A stretch of 64,000 nt of DNA from NCBI GenBank assembly GCA_015680905.1, contig CM027377.1:60099501-60163500 (forward strand). Direction: 5' to 3'. Shown here one piece after another: positions 23,849-34,232 of the stretch; positions within the stretch are counted from its first letter, which is position 1; every line of letters begins with the position of its first letter. The notes beneath the pieces were generated by a model. It saw nothing but the letters and a program-made list of their open reading frames with translations. It ran no database searches and had not been told where the DNA came from. The position numbers were made by a program, and so were the translations under genes. Origin of the DNA: Coptis chinensis (lineage: Eukaryota; Streptophyta; Magnoliopsida; Ranunculales; Ranunculaceae).

Positions 23849-24270
23849 TGTAGTAGGCAAATATCGTACTTATAAACATATTCGTTTTGATATTTTAAAA
23901 CTCGAGATATTGGTAAATATCTCAATAAATCTCATGGGTGTTCAAATTATGTTGTAGGTAGAAAGCAGGAAACAAGAAAGAAAGGCAAGGGACACGTGTC
24001 AAAGATTGACTGGATCCAGGCCAAATGATGTACTATATAAAGACTAGAAGGGCATTAGAAAGGATTCATGTTTTCATTCAATCCAGATTCAAAAAAACTG
24101 TAAAAACAAGAGAGAGAAACAGAGAGAAAGAGAGATTGTAAACATTTATTGCCAATCAATAAAACTTTGATTCAATTCATCTTCTCCATTCACTCTTCCC
24201 ATTCATTCTGATTCATTAGTAAGGTTGTGTGATCTTAGAATACTTAAGAAAAGTGTTCTTAGACATCACA
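23849..24270 (+). repeat. 3' LTR of the Tat element
   Basis: Starts TGTAGTAGGC and ends AGACATCACA, 422 bp. The TATA-like ctatataaag is kept near 24032. It is followed by the TSD agtac. Confidence 0.92.
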
Positions 24271-24463
24271 AGTACCATGACACCAAAATTTGAAGTCTGT
24301 GGACCCAATATACAACTTTTCAAAGTTGGACTAGAAAATTGCCCTCTTGGTCTTGGATATTGGATACTTGGAACTTGGAACTTGGATATAGTGTATCGGT
24401 GTACCCGATTACCCGCCAACCATATTTTATACCCACCACAAAATCGAAGAGTCCTAATAGACT

Positions 24464-25229
24464 CCATATTGTGTTGGGCAGACAAAAAAAAAACAATTAT
24501 TACAAGTGTGTCATTGGTCCCAAAAAGTCCAAAAAAAACAATCAGTACAAGTGTGTCATTGGTCCCAAAAAATTGAATTCGAAAATCCCAAGCTTAAACG
24601 ACCTGGCTAGATCGTTCATTGTGCAAACCCAACGATATGGCCACACCGTTTGGACTCAGTCTCCAACGATATGGCCACATCGTTTGGACTAAGTCCCAAA
24701 CGACTTGACTACACCGTTTGGGACTTAGTCAACGATGCTTATTACGCGATCAAGATGCCAAAAAACATAACTTTATATTTTTTCAAAGTTCAAATCTCAA
24801 ACGGTGTGGCCATATCATTGGGGACTTAGTCCAAACGGTGTGACCATATCGTTGGAGACTTAGTCCAAATGGTGTGGCTACACCGTTTGGGATTTAAACT
24901 TTGAAAAAAATATAAAGTTCTGTTTCTTGGCCTCTTGACCGTTGTGGGCACATCGTTTGGACTAAGTCCCAAACGGTGTGGCCAAGTCGTTTGGGACTTA
25001 GTCCAAATGGTGTAGCCATATCGTCGGAGACTTAGTCCAAACGGTGTGGCCACATCGTTGGGTTTGCACAATAAACGACCTAGCCGAGTCACTTAAGCTT
25101 GGGGTTTTTGAGTTCAACTTTTTAAGACTAATGGCACATTTGTAATAATTTTTTTTTTTTGGATTTTTTGAGACTAATGACACACTTGTAATAATTGTTT
25201 TTTTTTTGGGTATGCCCAACACAATATGG
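24464..25229. mobile_element. foldback element with long inverted repeats
   Basis: The termini ccatattgtgttgggca and tgcccaacacaatatgg are perfect inverted repeats. The arms continue inward through a poly(A)/poly(T) stretch, acaagtgtgtcattggtccc, and many forms of atggccacaccgtttggac on alternating strands. The 766-bp whole could fold into a long hairpin. A TSD was not identified. No coding capacity; the open frames are by-products of the repeats. Confidence 0.75.
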
Positions 25230-25674
25230 TCCGTCAATAACAAATACCTACAAATATCTCTATGCTACTATAAGTATCGTGACAAAGCTAGCAAAATGCG
25301 TCGTCCATCAGTTCTAACCATTCTTAATTTTGTGACACGTGTTATGTTAGTAATTTGAGTTGGGTTTTCAGATTTTGTCTTTTTGTGAGACAAAAAAGGT
25401 ATGTTGTAGACGTGTAGTATTCGCTTATTCGGTCAAAACTTCTCACCATTTTTCATTTTAAACTTTTGTCTTTTTGTAGGGCTCTCAGGAGAAAACAAAA
25501 CTAATAAAAAAAATTGAGGCACATGTTGGTTGGGTACGTGTAAAGTTGGCAAAATGAGATGAGGCTGGTATATATAATGGGTCTCGGTATTGACCAATTC
25601 AAACGTATTGGTACTCTTCTGTTAATCACATAAAAAAACACTCACGCCAAGATATTATCACGATATCACATAAT
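25230..25674. other. intergenic, no gene recognised
   Basis: AT-rich spacer between two inverted-repeat elements. Nothing in it could be assigned. Confidence 0.5.
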
Positions 25675-26178
25675 CTACGGCATCGGATTGCCGCGAGATC
25701 CCATATCCCACGAAAGGTGGTTACTGTGAGAGTTTTTTTTAATAGCCACCGTAAAAAAAGTTAGTTGTCGCGAGATGATTGTGTTCATTAAAATAAAGTA
25801 TTTGTTTGTATTAATTATCAAAACTCTTCTTCATTAATTTGATTACAATTTTTTCTTATAGCATATGGAATATATTTGTCGTGAGATAGCAAAATTATGT
25901 TTCGATTGTTTATTTTTTTTGTCATGATTTTGGTGTTGTTCTTGGAGTGTATAAAGAAACTTTAAAGAAGAAAATGAGGTATCCATATGTCGTGTGTGTT
26001 TAATACGCAAAATTTGAAGTGAAAAAAAAAAAAAAAAAAAAAAAAAAAATGTTCCGCGGCAACTCCCTGTCATGGGATATATATAGGATCTCGTGGCAAC
26101 CTGATGCTGTGGATTGCGCGATCTCGCGGCAATTGCCTACTGTGGAATATGAAATCTCGCGACAACCTGATGCCGTAG
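25675..26178. mobile_element. small inverted-repeat element
   Basis: The left end ctacggcatcggattgccgc matches the complement of the right end (caacctgatgccgtag), with about 21 of 25 positions agreeing. Further copies of a gatctcgcggcaa-like motif lie near 26080-26160. A run of 28 A residues spans 26022-26049. No TSD was found, so the class is unknown. Confidence 0.45.
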
Positions 26179-26490
26179 AACTATCAAGCATGTGGGGTGT
26201 AAAAAGACATCTAAGAGCATCTTTAAGAGTGATATCAACCTGGCATAAAACAACAATTTGGTGTTTTTTCAACTTCAGGAGAGTTACATGTTGATGAAAA
26301 CACCAAAAAAATACCAAACCAAACACCAAATCGGCCAATATTTGGTTCCAGGTTTGGTTCTGTATCAAATCACCTATGCGATTTTAGAAACACCGCGCGG
26401 TTTTGCCAACACCGCGTGGGCTTGGGCTGCTAAATGGGCTTCTATGGCGCGGTGTTGGCAAAACCGCGGTTTTTCTAAAACCGCGTGCTC

Positions 26491-28160
26491 TGATAAACAC
26501 ACTCTTTATACACATTTATTGATTTCAGTTACTTATTTTCTTAAGTCCGAGGTCCACAGTCCAAAGTCCGAAGTCCAAAGACCCAAGTCCAAAGTCCAAA
26601 GTCCAACGTCCGTGATAGCGTTTTAGTTTAGTTACCTTACTTACGTGGGTTTGGTAGGATAGGTCGAAGCGGGATCGCCCAAACCTTAGGGCTCGGATAG
26701 GTTCACAACTGGAATTACAACTTTTGGTGAGTAGGATTTTTAGGTTTCTTTTTAGTTGGTTTTAATTAAATTAACGGTAATGCAAATAATGTAAATTACT
26801 ACGGCGATTATATGTAGGTAAACAAAAATAGAGAAACAGGGAGAGAGTTAGTAATACTCATGCGAGAATCATTTTTCAACCGTTTATATTACCACATCAC
26901 TACATCTCTAATTCGTCTCGTTTTTGAGACGACGACGCCGAAGTATTGATCCCTAGTGCATGCCCACATCTCTAGGTCGCATTTCACTAGCATAAGGAGT
27001 TTCAATAATATCTCATCTCTGGTATATTATTTCAGCTCCTGGCTCGATTTCACATCAGCTGGAAGAATTGGAGAGTCAGTTCGACACCGAGAGTCGCGAA
27101 TGACGGAGCATCGAGCATCAGCCTAACTTTGTACGCCTCGATCATTTTGGGACCGGATGTCAAATCTAAGCCTAATTCTAAGTAGTGACTCTAGAATATT
27201 AAAGAGTCAATCCGATTTTACACGAAGCAAAGATAACCCTCCCCGGGGGATTAGCTCATGGTCATAGAAGGAATAATAAAACTTGCTGTATACATTAAGT
27301 AAATAAATGCAGGACAGGAATTAAACTAGAAAAGAAATTATTGTTATTAAGGGTAAAATAACTTACGGTATTTAAGCTGCTGGAATGGAAATGACAGAAT
27401 GTAAGTACTGAAGAAATAAACTAACTAGGCGAAGCTAAAGCATGAAAATGGTGAAGGGGAAATAATGAAGGCGACCCCCTCATATATATAGGTTGGATGG
27501 CTTGTGAACCCTTTAATTGAGTTTTGTTCGTTAGCTAATTGATTTGTTCAATCTGTTTAGCTTTTTGTCTTTTTGCTTTTTGCTTTTTGCTTTTTAAGTT
27601 TTTGTTTTGTAGCTCATTTCAATTCAAACCACCTGGTTTGAATTGGTACGTGTCTTCTCTCTTGCCAGGTGGTACCAAATTGAAACCATCCTTTGCCACC
27701 TACCTATATCCGACTTCGTCATGCCTTACGAACCCGCAGAGTGGGTCTACTTAGTTTGTCGATGGGAAGGCCGATTTTGGCGTTTTACGACTTTTCGTCT
27801 TTTGTAGGGTTAAATTAAGCGCTATGGTAGGCTTCACTAGCCAACGCCAACGTCGGTATCTAGATTTATCCGATTTGAGCCGGAAGTTTCGCTTCTTTAT
27901 ATGTGGACCCGCGCTTTGGTTTTGTTCTTTTGGAAACCGGCTCTAGTCGAGGGCTTTGTTAGGCTTCACGGGGTTGAGTGGGAAACTCCAAATATTCCCG
28001 TATTCCGCATTTCCGATGCATGTTTTATCATTATATTCATTTTAATTATGGAAACCGTAAAAAGTCACGAAAATATAATTATTACATGATTATTAAACAC
28101 ATAATCGACCAAAATGTTGTGTCTCTCGGGGGTTAATATTACAGTTTTGGGTGCTTATCA
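26491..28160 (-). mobile_element. solo LTR nested in the Harbinger element
   Basis: 1670 bp with TG...CA termini (tgataaacac... gtgcttatca), flanked by the perfect 5-bp TSD tgctc (26486-26490 and 28161-28165). Read on the minus strand it begins TGATAAGCACCCAAAACTG, close to the Athila-type LTR starts elsewhere in the window. A TATA-like tatatatatgagg is near 27480 on that strand. There is no second LTR or internal gene, so it is a solo LTR left by recombination. Confidence 0.82.
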
Positions 28161-28301
28161 TGCTCTCAATGACAACAACGGGCAAAAAATGGCTATATCT
28201 TTCTAACCCTATAAATTGAAACACTCACACCATAGTTTTACACTCACTTATTTTCTCTACTCTCTACTCTCTACTCTCTACTCTCTACTTTTAAAACAAC
28301 A

Positions 28302-29347
28302 ATGACTAGTCAAGAACCAAAATCAAAATTTAGAGGGCCTTCATGGATACAAGAAGAAGATGTTGCTCTCACCAATAGTTGGCTACAAGTTAATCAAGAT
28401 GGTGTAGTAGGAAATGAGCAAAAGTTGAACGATTTTTGGGCTAAAATTCTAAATGCATTTCATGCAAATCTAGGAAGAATGACTGAATACAACTTGACGG
28501 GCATGAATCACCGTTGGACTCTTATTCAAGCTAATATCAACAAGTTTCATGCTATTCTTTCTAAGATTCAAGCATCTTCTCCAAGTGGCTATAATGACAA
28601 TATGATGGTAAGTATTTACTTTTTATTTGTTATTTTGATTCACAAATACATTTTTCAATTCTAATTTAGTTTTTGCTTAATTGGTAGGTTGAGGAAGCAA
28701 TAAGTGCATATGTGATGCATAATGGGGTTTGGGAGTGGATGCAATGCTATAATATGGTGAAAGACTCACCCAAATGGAAGATGCTACAGTTGAGAAATGA
28801 TTTGCATCCCACCAAAAAGTCGAAGTCAAACAGTGGGGAAGGAGGTTCATCCATTCCAATATCAACTATGACAACTCAACCAATGGATTATGATCCACAC
28901 CAAGTTCATGGGCTTGAGGATAGGCCTCTTGGAAAGAAAGAAGACAAGAAAAGAAGGCAAAAAGAGAAAGAAGAAGGTGATTCTAAATTGGAGGAATCCA
29001 CTAAGAAACTTGATGATTTTCTGGTGGAACTTTCTAAAACCACCAAAGAAGGCTATGAATTGGAAGCTCAAAGACAATTGAAGAAAGATGAGATGGAATT
29101 CGAAAAACTTCAATTGAAGAAAAGTTCGATGGATTGGAAGCTCCAAATCCAAAAAGAAAAACTTCAATTGAACAAAGATGCGCTCCGAGTTCGAGAAGAT
29201 GAAAATGATGTGAAAATACTAAGAATGAAATTAGAAGGATTACCTGAAGACGAGTGCGAAATTTGGCAACTCAAAAGGGCAGAAATTTTACAAAAAATAA
29301 AGAATCGACTTGGCAATATCACTGGTAGTAGTCAAAGTAGTGCATAG
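28302..29347 (+). CDS. Harbinger Myb/trihelix-like protein (transposition accessory ORF)
   Basis: Two exons, 28302-28607 and 28688-29347, with a GTAAGT...GGTAG intron, join to 321 residues without a stop. Residues ~10-85 form a SANT/trihelix-like domain (RGPSWIQEEDVALTNSWL... MNHRWTLIQANINKF). The C-terminal half is a charged helical segment (~residues 180-300) with Lys/Glu-rich repeats, likely a coiled coil. Proteins of this type, often mis-named glutathione S-transferase T3-like, accompany PIF/Harbinger transposases and help them bind DNA and enter the nucleus. A TATA-like ctataaattg (28209) and a CTCTACT microsatellite precede the ATG. This is the only intact transposon gene I found in the window. 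Confidence 0.85.
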
Positions 29348-29814
29348 TCAAAATTTGAGTTTGTATGTCTTTTAATTTGAGTTTGTATGTCTTTTAATTT
29401 GAGTATTTTAATTTATGTCTTTTAATTAATGATGTACTTTAATTTGAGTTTGTATTTTGATTTTAATTAGAATATACTTTAATTGAATATTTTCTTTTAA
29501 TTTGAGTTAAGTTACCTTAATTTAAAGTTGATACTTTTTATCATTCTAAATTTTTTTTGGCAGAGTCTACTTTGTATTTTCAAAATTCTCATATACACAA
29601 ATCCTTTCATAGAAATAAACTTGGAACACAAATACATAGAAATAAACTTGTTGTACAAAATTCTCATAAAACCACAAATACATAGAAATAAACTTGTTGC
29701 ACAAAATTCTCATAAAACCACAAATACATAGAAATAAACTTGGAACACAAATACATAGAAATTGAAACGATAAATAAACACAAAGTCCAAATGAAGTGCA
29801 AATAGAAATAGAAA
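29348..29814. repeat. AT-rich spacer with a 46-bp tandem repeat in the Harbinger element
   Basis: Between the two convergent genes. A unit containing caaaattctcataaaaccac and aatacatagaaataaacttg occurs about twice, with partial flanking copies, at 29590-29770. It probably holds the 3' ends of both transcripts. Confidence 0.6.
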
Positions 29815-31276
29815 TCAAGTCTGACCACGCCGCCCACGTCTACTCCACAAATGCTCGACCAAGTCATTCTCCAATCTATCATGAACAACTTTTGAACGAA
29901 CCCTCTCGATACCAAATGCCCAACAAGATAGAACAAATTGGCGTTGATCTTTAGATGCACCTTTTCTACTTGGTATTTCCAAATCAGGAATATACTGCGG
30001 GATATCCGTTTTGCGTTCATCTTCCACAATCATATTGTGTAAAATGATGCAAGCCCTCATAACAGTAGCCATATTCTCCAAATACCATAACCTGCACGGA
30101 TTCGCTAAAATAGCCCAACGCGACTATAATATACCAAAGGCCCGCTCTATGTCTTTTCTAGCAGCTTCTTGCTTCTTTGCAAAATAGTTGTCTTGTGTAA
30201 TAGTTGGTTTAGCAAGTGTTTGAATCAAGGTGGCATAATTAGGATAAATACCGTCAGCCAAGTAATAGCCCATATCATAATGATGACCATTCACAATGTA
30301 GTTACAAGGAATAGCTTCATCATTGACTATATCATCAAATATTGGTGAGCGGTCAATTAAGCACATTAAGATCATTGTGAGAACCCGCCATTCCAAAAAA
30401 AACATGCCAAATCCACGCGTCACGATCGGCAACTGCCTCCAAAATCACTGTTGGTTTATGCTTATGGCCAGTGTGAGACCATTGCCACGTGGATGGGCAA
30501 TTCTTCCATTGTCAGTGCATGCAATCAATGCTTCCTAGTATTCTAGGCCATCCGCGTTCCTCAGACTCTTTAAGCAAACGTTGAATATCTGCAGCATTTG
30601 GTTTGCGTAAGTATTCACCTCCAAAAATTCTAATAATTCCATCACAGAAATAGCGTATGCATTCATGAACAATTGGCTCAACAACATGTAGCATATCATC
30701 TACTAGATCAGGTGCAGTTTCATAAGTAAGCATTCGTATAGTAGCAATTACTTTTATTTTTAGGTTAATCCCAAACTTACCCGCACTATTAACTTTTTGT
30801 TGAAAATATGGTACATTATGATTAAGATGATTGAAAATACGAGTAAATAATGACTGACCCATACGAAATCAGAGTCGAAAGTCGTGGTCACGAAATATAG
30901 GGTTTGCGCTGAAGTAGTTAGCATTTACACGAGACAGTGTTGCCTCGTACTGATGATTCTTACATTTTCTTCCTTTCTTCGAACCACCATGTGGTCTATA
31001 AGAAGACTCCGCTTCTTCCTGACGCAATAAACTCAGACGATGTCGAACCAAAGATAGAGCAATAACCACTAATTTATGAGTTTTAACTGCAGTGTTATCA
31101 TTTGAAGAGCTCGAGCTCGATGAAAAATCAGAAGAAGATGAATGAGAAGAAGATGAATGAGAAGAAGATGAATGATTTATTGAAAAATTGTCAAGAGTTT
31201 TGGTTTTTTTTTTTTTGCTCAAAGAGATGAGGAGTTTAGATGAGAGGGAACATGAAAAGTGAAGAGAACCTTGCAT
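29815..31276 (-). pseudogene. PIF/Harbinger DDE transposase (broken)
   Basis: The minus strand reads through a Ser-rich N-terminus, GGSKKGRKCKNHQYEAT, then MGQSLFTRIFNHLNHNVPYF, a helix-turn-helix region, and the DDE domain. The first Asp is in GSIDCMH, the second in GSHNDLNV, and a likely Glu in DIERAFGIL. Breaks seen: TGA near 30869 before FRMGQSL, TGA directly after GSIDCMH (near 30510, where the family has Trp), a frameshift near 30370, and TAG after AFGIL (near 30124). Its normal role is cut-and-paste excision at the TIRs. The C-terminus (CIILHNMIVEDER) is typical of the family. Confidence 0.88.
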
Positions 31277-31511
31277 GACCAAGAGGGTTAAATGGTTATA
31301 GCACGAGGTTTCTAGAAAACCGCGTGGGCTTGAGTCTGTCAGATGAGCTTCTATGGCGCGGTTTTGGAAAAACCGCATTGGCTATATGGCGCGGTTTATC
31401 CAAAACCGCGTAGTTTGATGTCAAAAATTTGATGTTGCTCTTAAAGTTGCTTGGTATTTTTTTGGTTCTAAATTTTGGTGTTTTTTTGTAGCTCTCCCAA
31501 AGATGTTCTAA

Positions 31512-33291
31512 GAAATAACCATTATTATTTAACTTTTTGCCAAAAGAGTGTCAATCTCATAAAGTGGGGTGCCAATACTGCGCCCCTATATAATTTAGAC
31601 TTTTTTATATGTAAAAGATGTCCTACACGCCTACCATAAGTCCATAAGTATGAAAGAACAAAAAAGTTTTCTTTTTTCTTCGGTAATTTTACCAGCTAGA
31701 TTTTTTGATTTTAAATTGTTGGCTCTAGATTGTTAACTAGTTAGCGTCACTGGAATCAATTCCTGTTTGAAAGCTTATTTTTTATCCAATATTAATTAAA
31801 TCCTCATGCTTGCACTAAAGTCACATACGAACCTTGTATAATATGATATATTTTCTTTCAGTATCAATTCCTTACAGAAAATCTTATCACCTTATTGGCT
31901 TCTTGTCATGACCCTTAACAGAGTAACAGTATGTATGATTCTTCATTCTTTTTGTTACGTGCTATGGAGATTTGATTTGTTTGTTGACACTGGAGAATGC
32001 ACTCACTGCACATGCGTGCATATATGATCTTGGTGAATGATCCAAAATTTATAAAATTTAATGTCATCTCTTTTATTCTCCAGCCTCATGTAGGCAGGAG
32101 TGCAGGACTAACTCTAATTAAGTATACTGTTTATTTAGTTTTTTTCTTAATAATACATTTGATTATATATATGGACATATGGTAGATCGGTTTATTCCGA
32201 GATTGATATTAGTTTTTTAAACTTGTATGACATGGATTCATGGCAAACGTGTCTATATTCCAAACAAGGGACTGAGCTCGATCACTGAAGTAAGAATCAT
32301 GTTCCAGCAAAGAATCGATTGGTTTCAACTTTCAACAAAAAAACGTTACCATTTTGGATGATATTGAAAGAGTCATCAGACAAATTTTTGCCAGGTGCAC
32401 GCCATTTTGATTCCTCTGCCTCTTTTAAATAATCATCCCTGCACAAACGTAATTAGAACTTAGAACTTTCAATATCCTTGAAGCTTAGAACTTAATTAGA
32501 ATGTACCAAACTAATAATATTCTCTAATGTCGGATGCATGGAATGTAAACTAATCACACAAGTGATGACACATCACACATGCATGGGATGCACTGATTGA
32601 TTTTGGCACTGTCTAGGGGAGAGTTTATTTGCTATCAATCAGCAAGAAGATTAGTGGAAGCTTCTCAGCCCCTAATAATGCATTAGTATGCATATATAGC
32701 CTAAGATCTGTGACCTGTGTACTTCTGTAGTGTTGGCCGGTCGCCGTTGGGTAAACAAACCAAAACATGACAGAATCTAGTACTCGGTCAGTGTCTCATT
32801 CAATTGGAACTCTATGATCTTCAATTTTTATGTTGAGAGTACGTACTGCATTTTTCTGTCACCTGAACCTATCTACTTTAGTTGTTTGAAATCATCAACG
32901 GTAGCCTAGAGTACAACATAAAAGCAGGCAGCTTAGAAAGGACATAAAGAAAAGTATTTGCTTCATTCCACATGAGAAATTGAAGCGAACATTCCCCCAT
33001 GGGAAGATTAAGTGTGTTTTCCTACTCTGCCATAAAGCCTCCGGGATTTGGGTCCACATTTGCTGCTCACTTTTGCCTTTGAATTATAGCGTTTTATACT
33101 TTATATGTAAGTACGGCACTCCGGCCAGTAAAGATCACAGTCAACATTTGCTCTTAGGTTTTGGTATAGTGGAAAGATTCTCTTTCAATAATACCTTAAT
33201 TAGTCAGTAAACGACTTGACTCTTGAGTCACTCTTGAGTCTTCACCAAAATATGGTCATTAAAGAGCAACTCCATTATCAGTTCATCTACT
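31512..33291. other. intergenic, no gene recognised
   Basis: About 1.8 kb of AT-rich DNA between the Harbinger and copia elements. The open frames are short, lack codon structure and match no family I know. No transposon ends were resolved. Confidence 0.5.
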
Positions 33292-33296
33292 AAACG

Positions 33297-34135
33297 TGTA
33301 GAGAAAAAAGATGTTTGGGTTAACTAGTATTACCCCCCCCCACTAGATGAGCCAATTAGGATTCCCCCCCACTAGATGGGAAATTAGGGTCTTCCCCCTA
33401 AATACACACAAAAAAAAAGTCAAAGTGGGTTGACCGAAATTTTTTTGTGTGTATTTAGGGGGGAAACCCTACTTTCCCATCTAGTAGGGGGAAATCCTAA
33501 TTGGCTCATCTAGGGGTGTAATACTAGTTAACCCAAGATGTTTTCTCATTCTAGTGTGAAGAGCGCGGACCTGCGCTCCATTTACACTTGGGCAAGGCGC
33601 GACCCGCGCTCATACCTTTGGTGAGTTACAGGCTCTTCAGCGCGACTCGCGCTCAACTTTGCCTAGTCGAGGGTGCAACCCGTGCTCCACCCTATTTCAG
33701 CACGAATTTACCCTTTTTCGGAAGTTTTCTGAAATAGTATAAATATAGGTTTTTTCTGTAGAAACCTAATTTTTCCAAAACAAAGAAAGAGAGAGATTAT
33801 AAGTGAGCAATTATTTGTGAGTTGAGTGTTCATTCTTTGTGAGTAAATTAAGAGACTTGTAATCTGTTACTCCAGACATCTAGTAAAACTTGGAACTCGT
33901 AGTGTGGAAGTAGGCAAATTGCCGAACCACGATATATCTCGTCTTGTGGTTTGTTCTTCTTTTACATTAATTGTTTTACTTTAGATACTTGTTATTTGAT
34001 ATTGAGAAGTGTTGGGATTACTTTGGAGGGTGTTGAAGTCTTGTCTAGTAAGAAGAATCGATCATTGTATATGATTGATCTATTGTAGTGGGTAACGTTG
34101 TTTCCGCAATGTTATATTGACAACAATTGGTATCA
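33297..34135 (+). repeat. 5' LTR of the copia element (MITE-interrupted)
   Basis: Starts TGTAGAGAAA and ends TTGACAACA. Without the MITE and one TSD copy it is 612 bp, against 558 bp for the 3' LTR. The difference lies in tandem gcgcgacccgcgctc-type repeats near 33560-33690. A TATA-like agtataaatatagg is near 33737. Confidence 0.9.
33317..33534. mobile_element. Mutator-like MITE in the copia 5' LTR
   Basis: 218 bp, nearly a perfect palindrome: it begins gggttaactagtattac and ends gtaatactagttaaccc. The flanking 9-bp TSD aagatgttt (33308-33316 and 33535-33543) fits a Mutator-derived MITE. The 3' LTR near 38355 has the site empty with a single aagatgttt, which directly proves the insertion. 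Confidence 0.92.
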
Positions 34136-34137
34136 GA

Positions 34138-34149
34138 GCGTAGGTTTAC
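34138..34149 (+). other. primer-binding site of the copia element
   Basis: tggtatcagagc, complementary to the 3' end of initiator tRNA-Met, two bases after the LTR. Confidence 0.9.
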
Positions 34150-34232
34150 GACCTAGGAATTTGTGTAGACAAGGTGTTCGATTAAATTCCTGAGTTAAAG
34201 TTTTTTTTTGTTATTGTGTGTAACTTGAAAAA

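Larger units (their letters stand above)
12779..24270 (+). mobile_element. full-length Ty3/gypsy LTR retrotransposon, Tat lineage
   Basis: An 11.5-kb element with two related LTRs (12779-13208 and 23849-24270), a perfect 5-bp TSD agtac (12774-12778 and 24271-24275), a degraded PBS and a purine tract before the 3' LTR. The order is gag, protease, RT, RNase H, second archaeal-type RNase H, integrase, then a 5-kb 3' region with tandem repeats and an antisense ORF. The extra RNase H and the antisense ORF are Tat hallmarks (Grande/Retand/Ogre group). By my hand count the LTRs differ at about 4% of positions plus small indels. All coding parts are broken, so the copy cannot move by itself. Confidence 0.93.
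26215..31508. mobile_element. PIF/Harbinger DNA transposon (interrupted)
   Basis: Flanked by TAA (26212-26214 and 31509-31511), the PIF/Harbinger TSD. Imperfect TIRs are gagcatctttaagagtg and, reversed, gaacatctttgggagagc. It holds the two genes typical of the superfamily: a Myb/SANT-type ORF on the plus strand and a DDE transposase on the minus strand. A 1.67-kb solo LTR has inserted at 26491. Without it the element is about 3.6 kb. The transposase is broken, so it is not autonomous. Confidence 0.9.

Noticed and set aside
24229-25243. Several open frames of 80-120 codons with gene-like length
   Set aside because: They mirror each other because they are the two arms of a foldback element.
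26022-26049. Poly(A) run as the tail of a retroposed gene
   Set aside because: No retrogene precedes it and no TSD flanks it; it lies within the inverted-repeat element.
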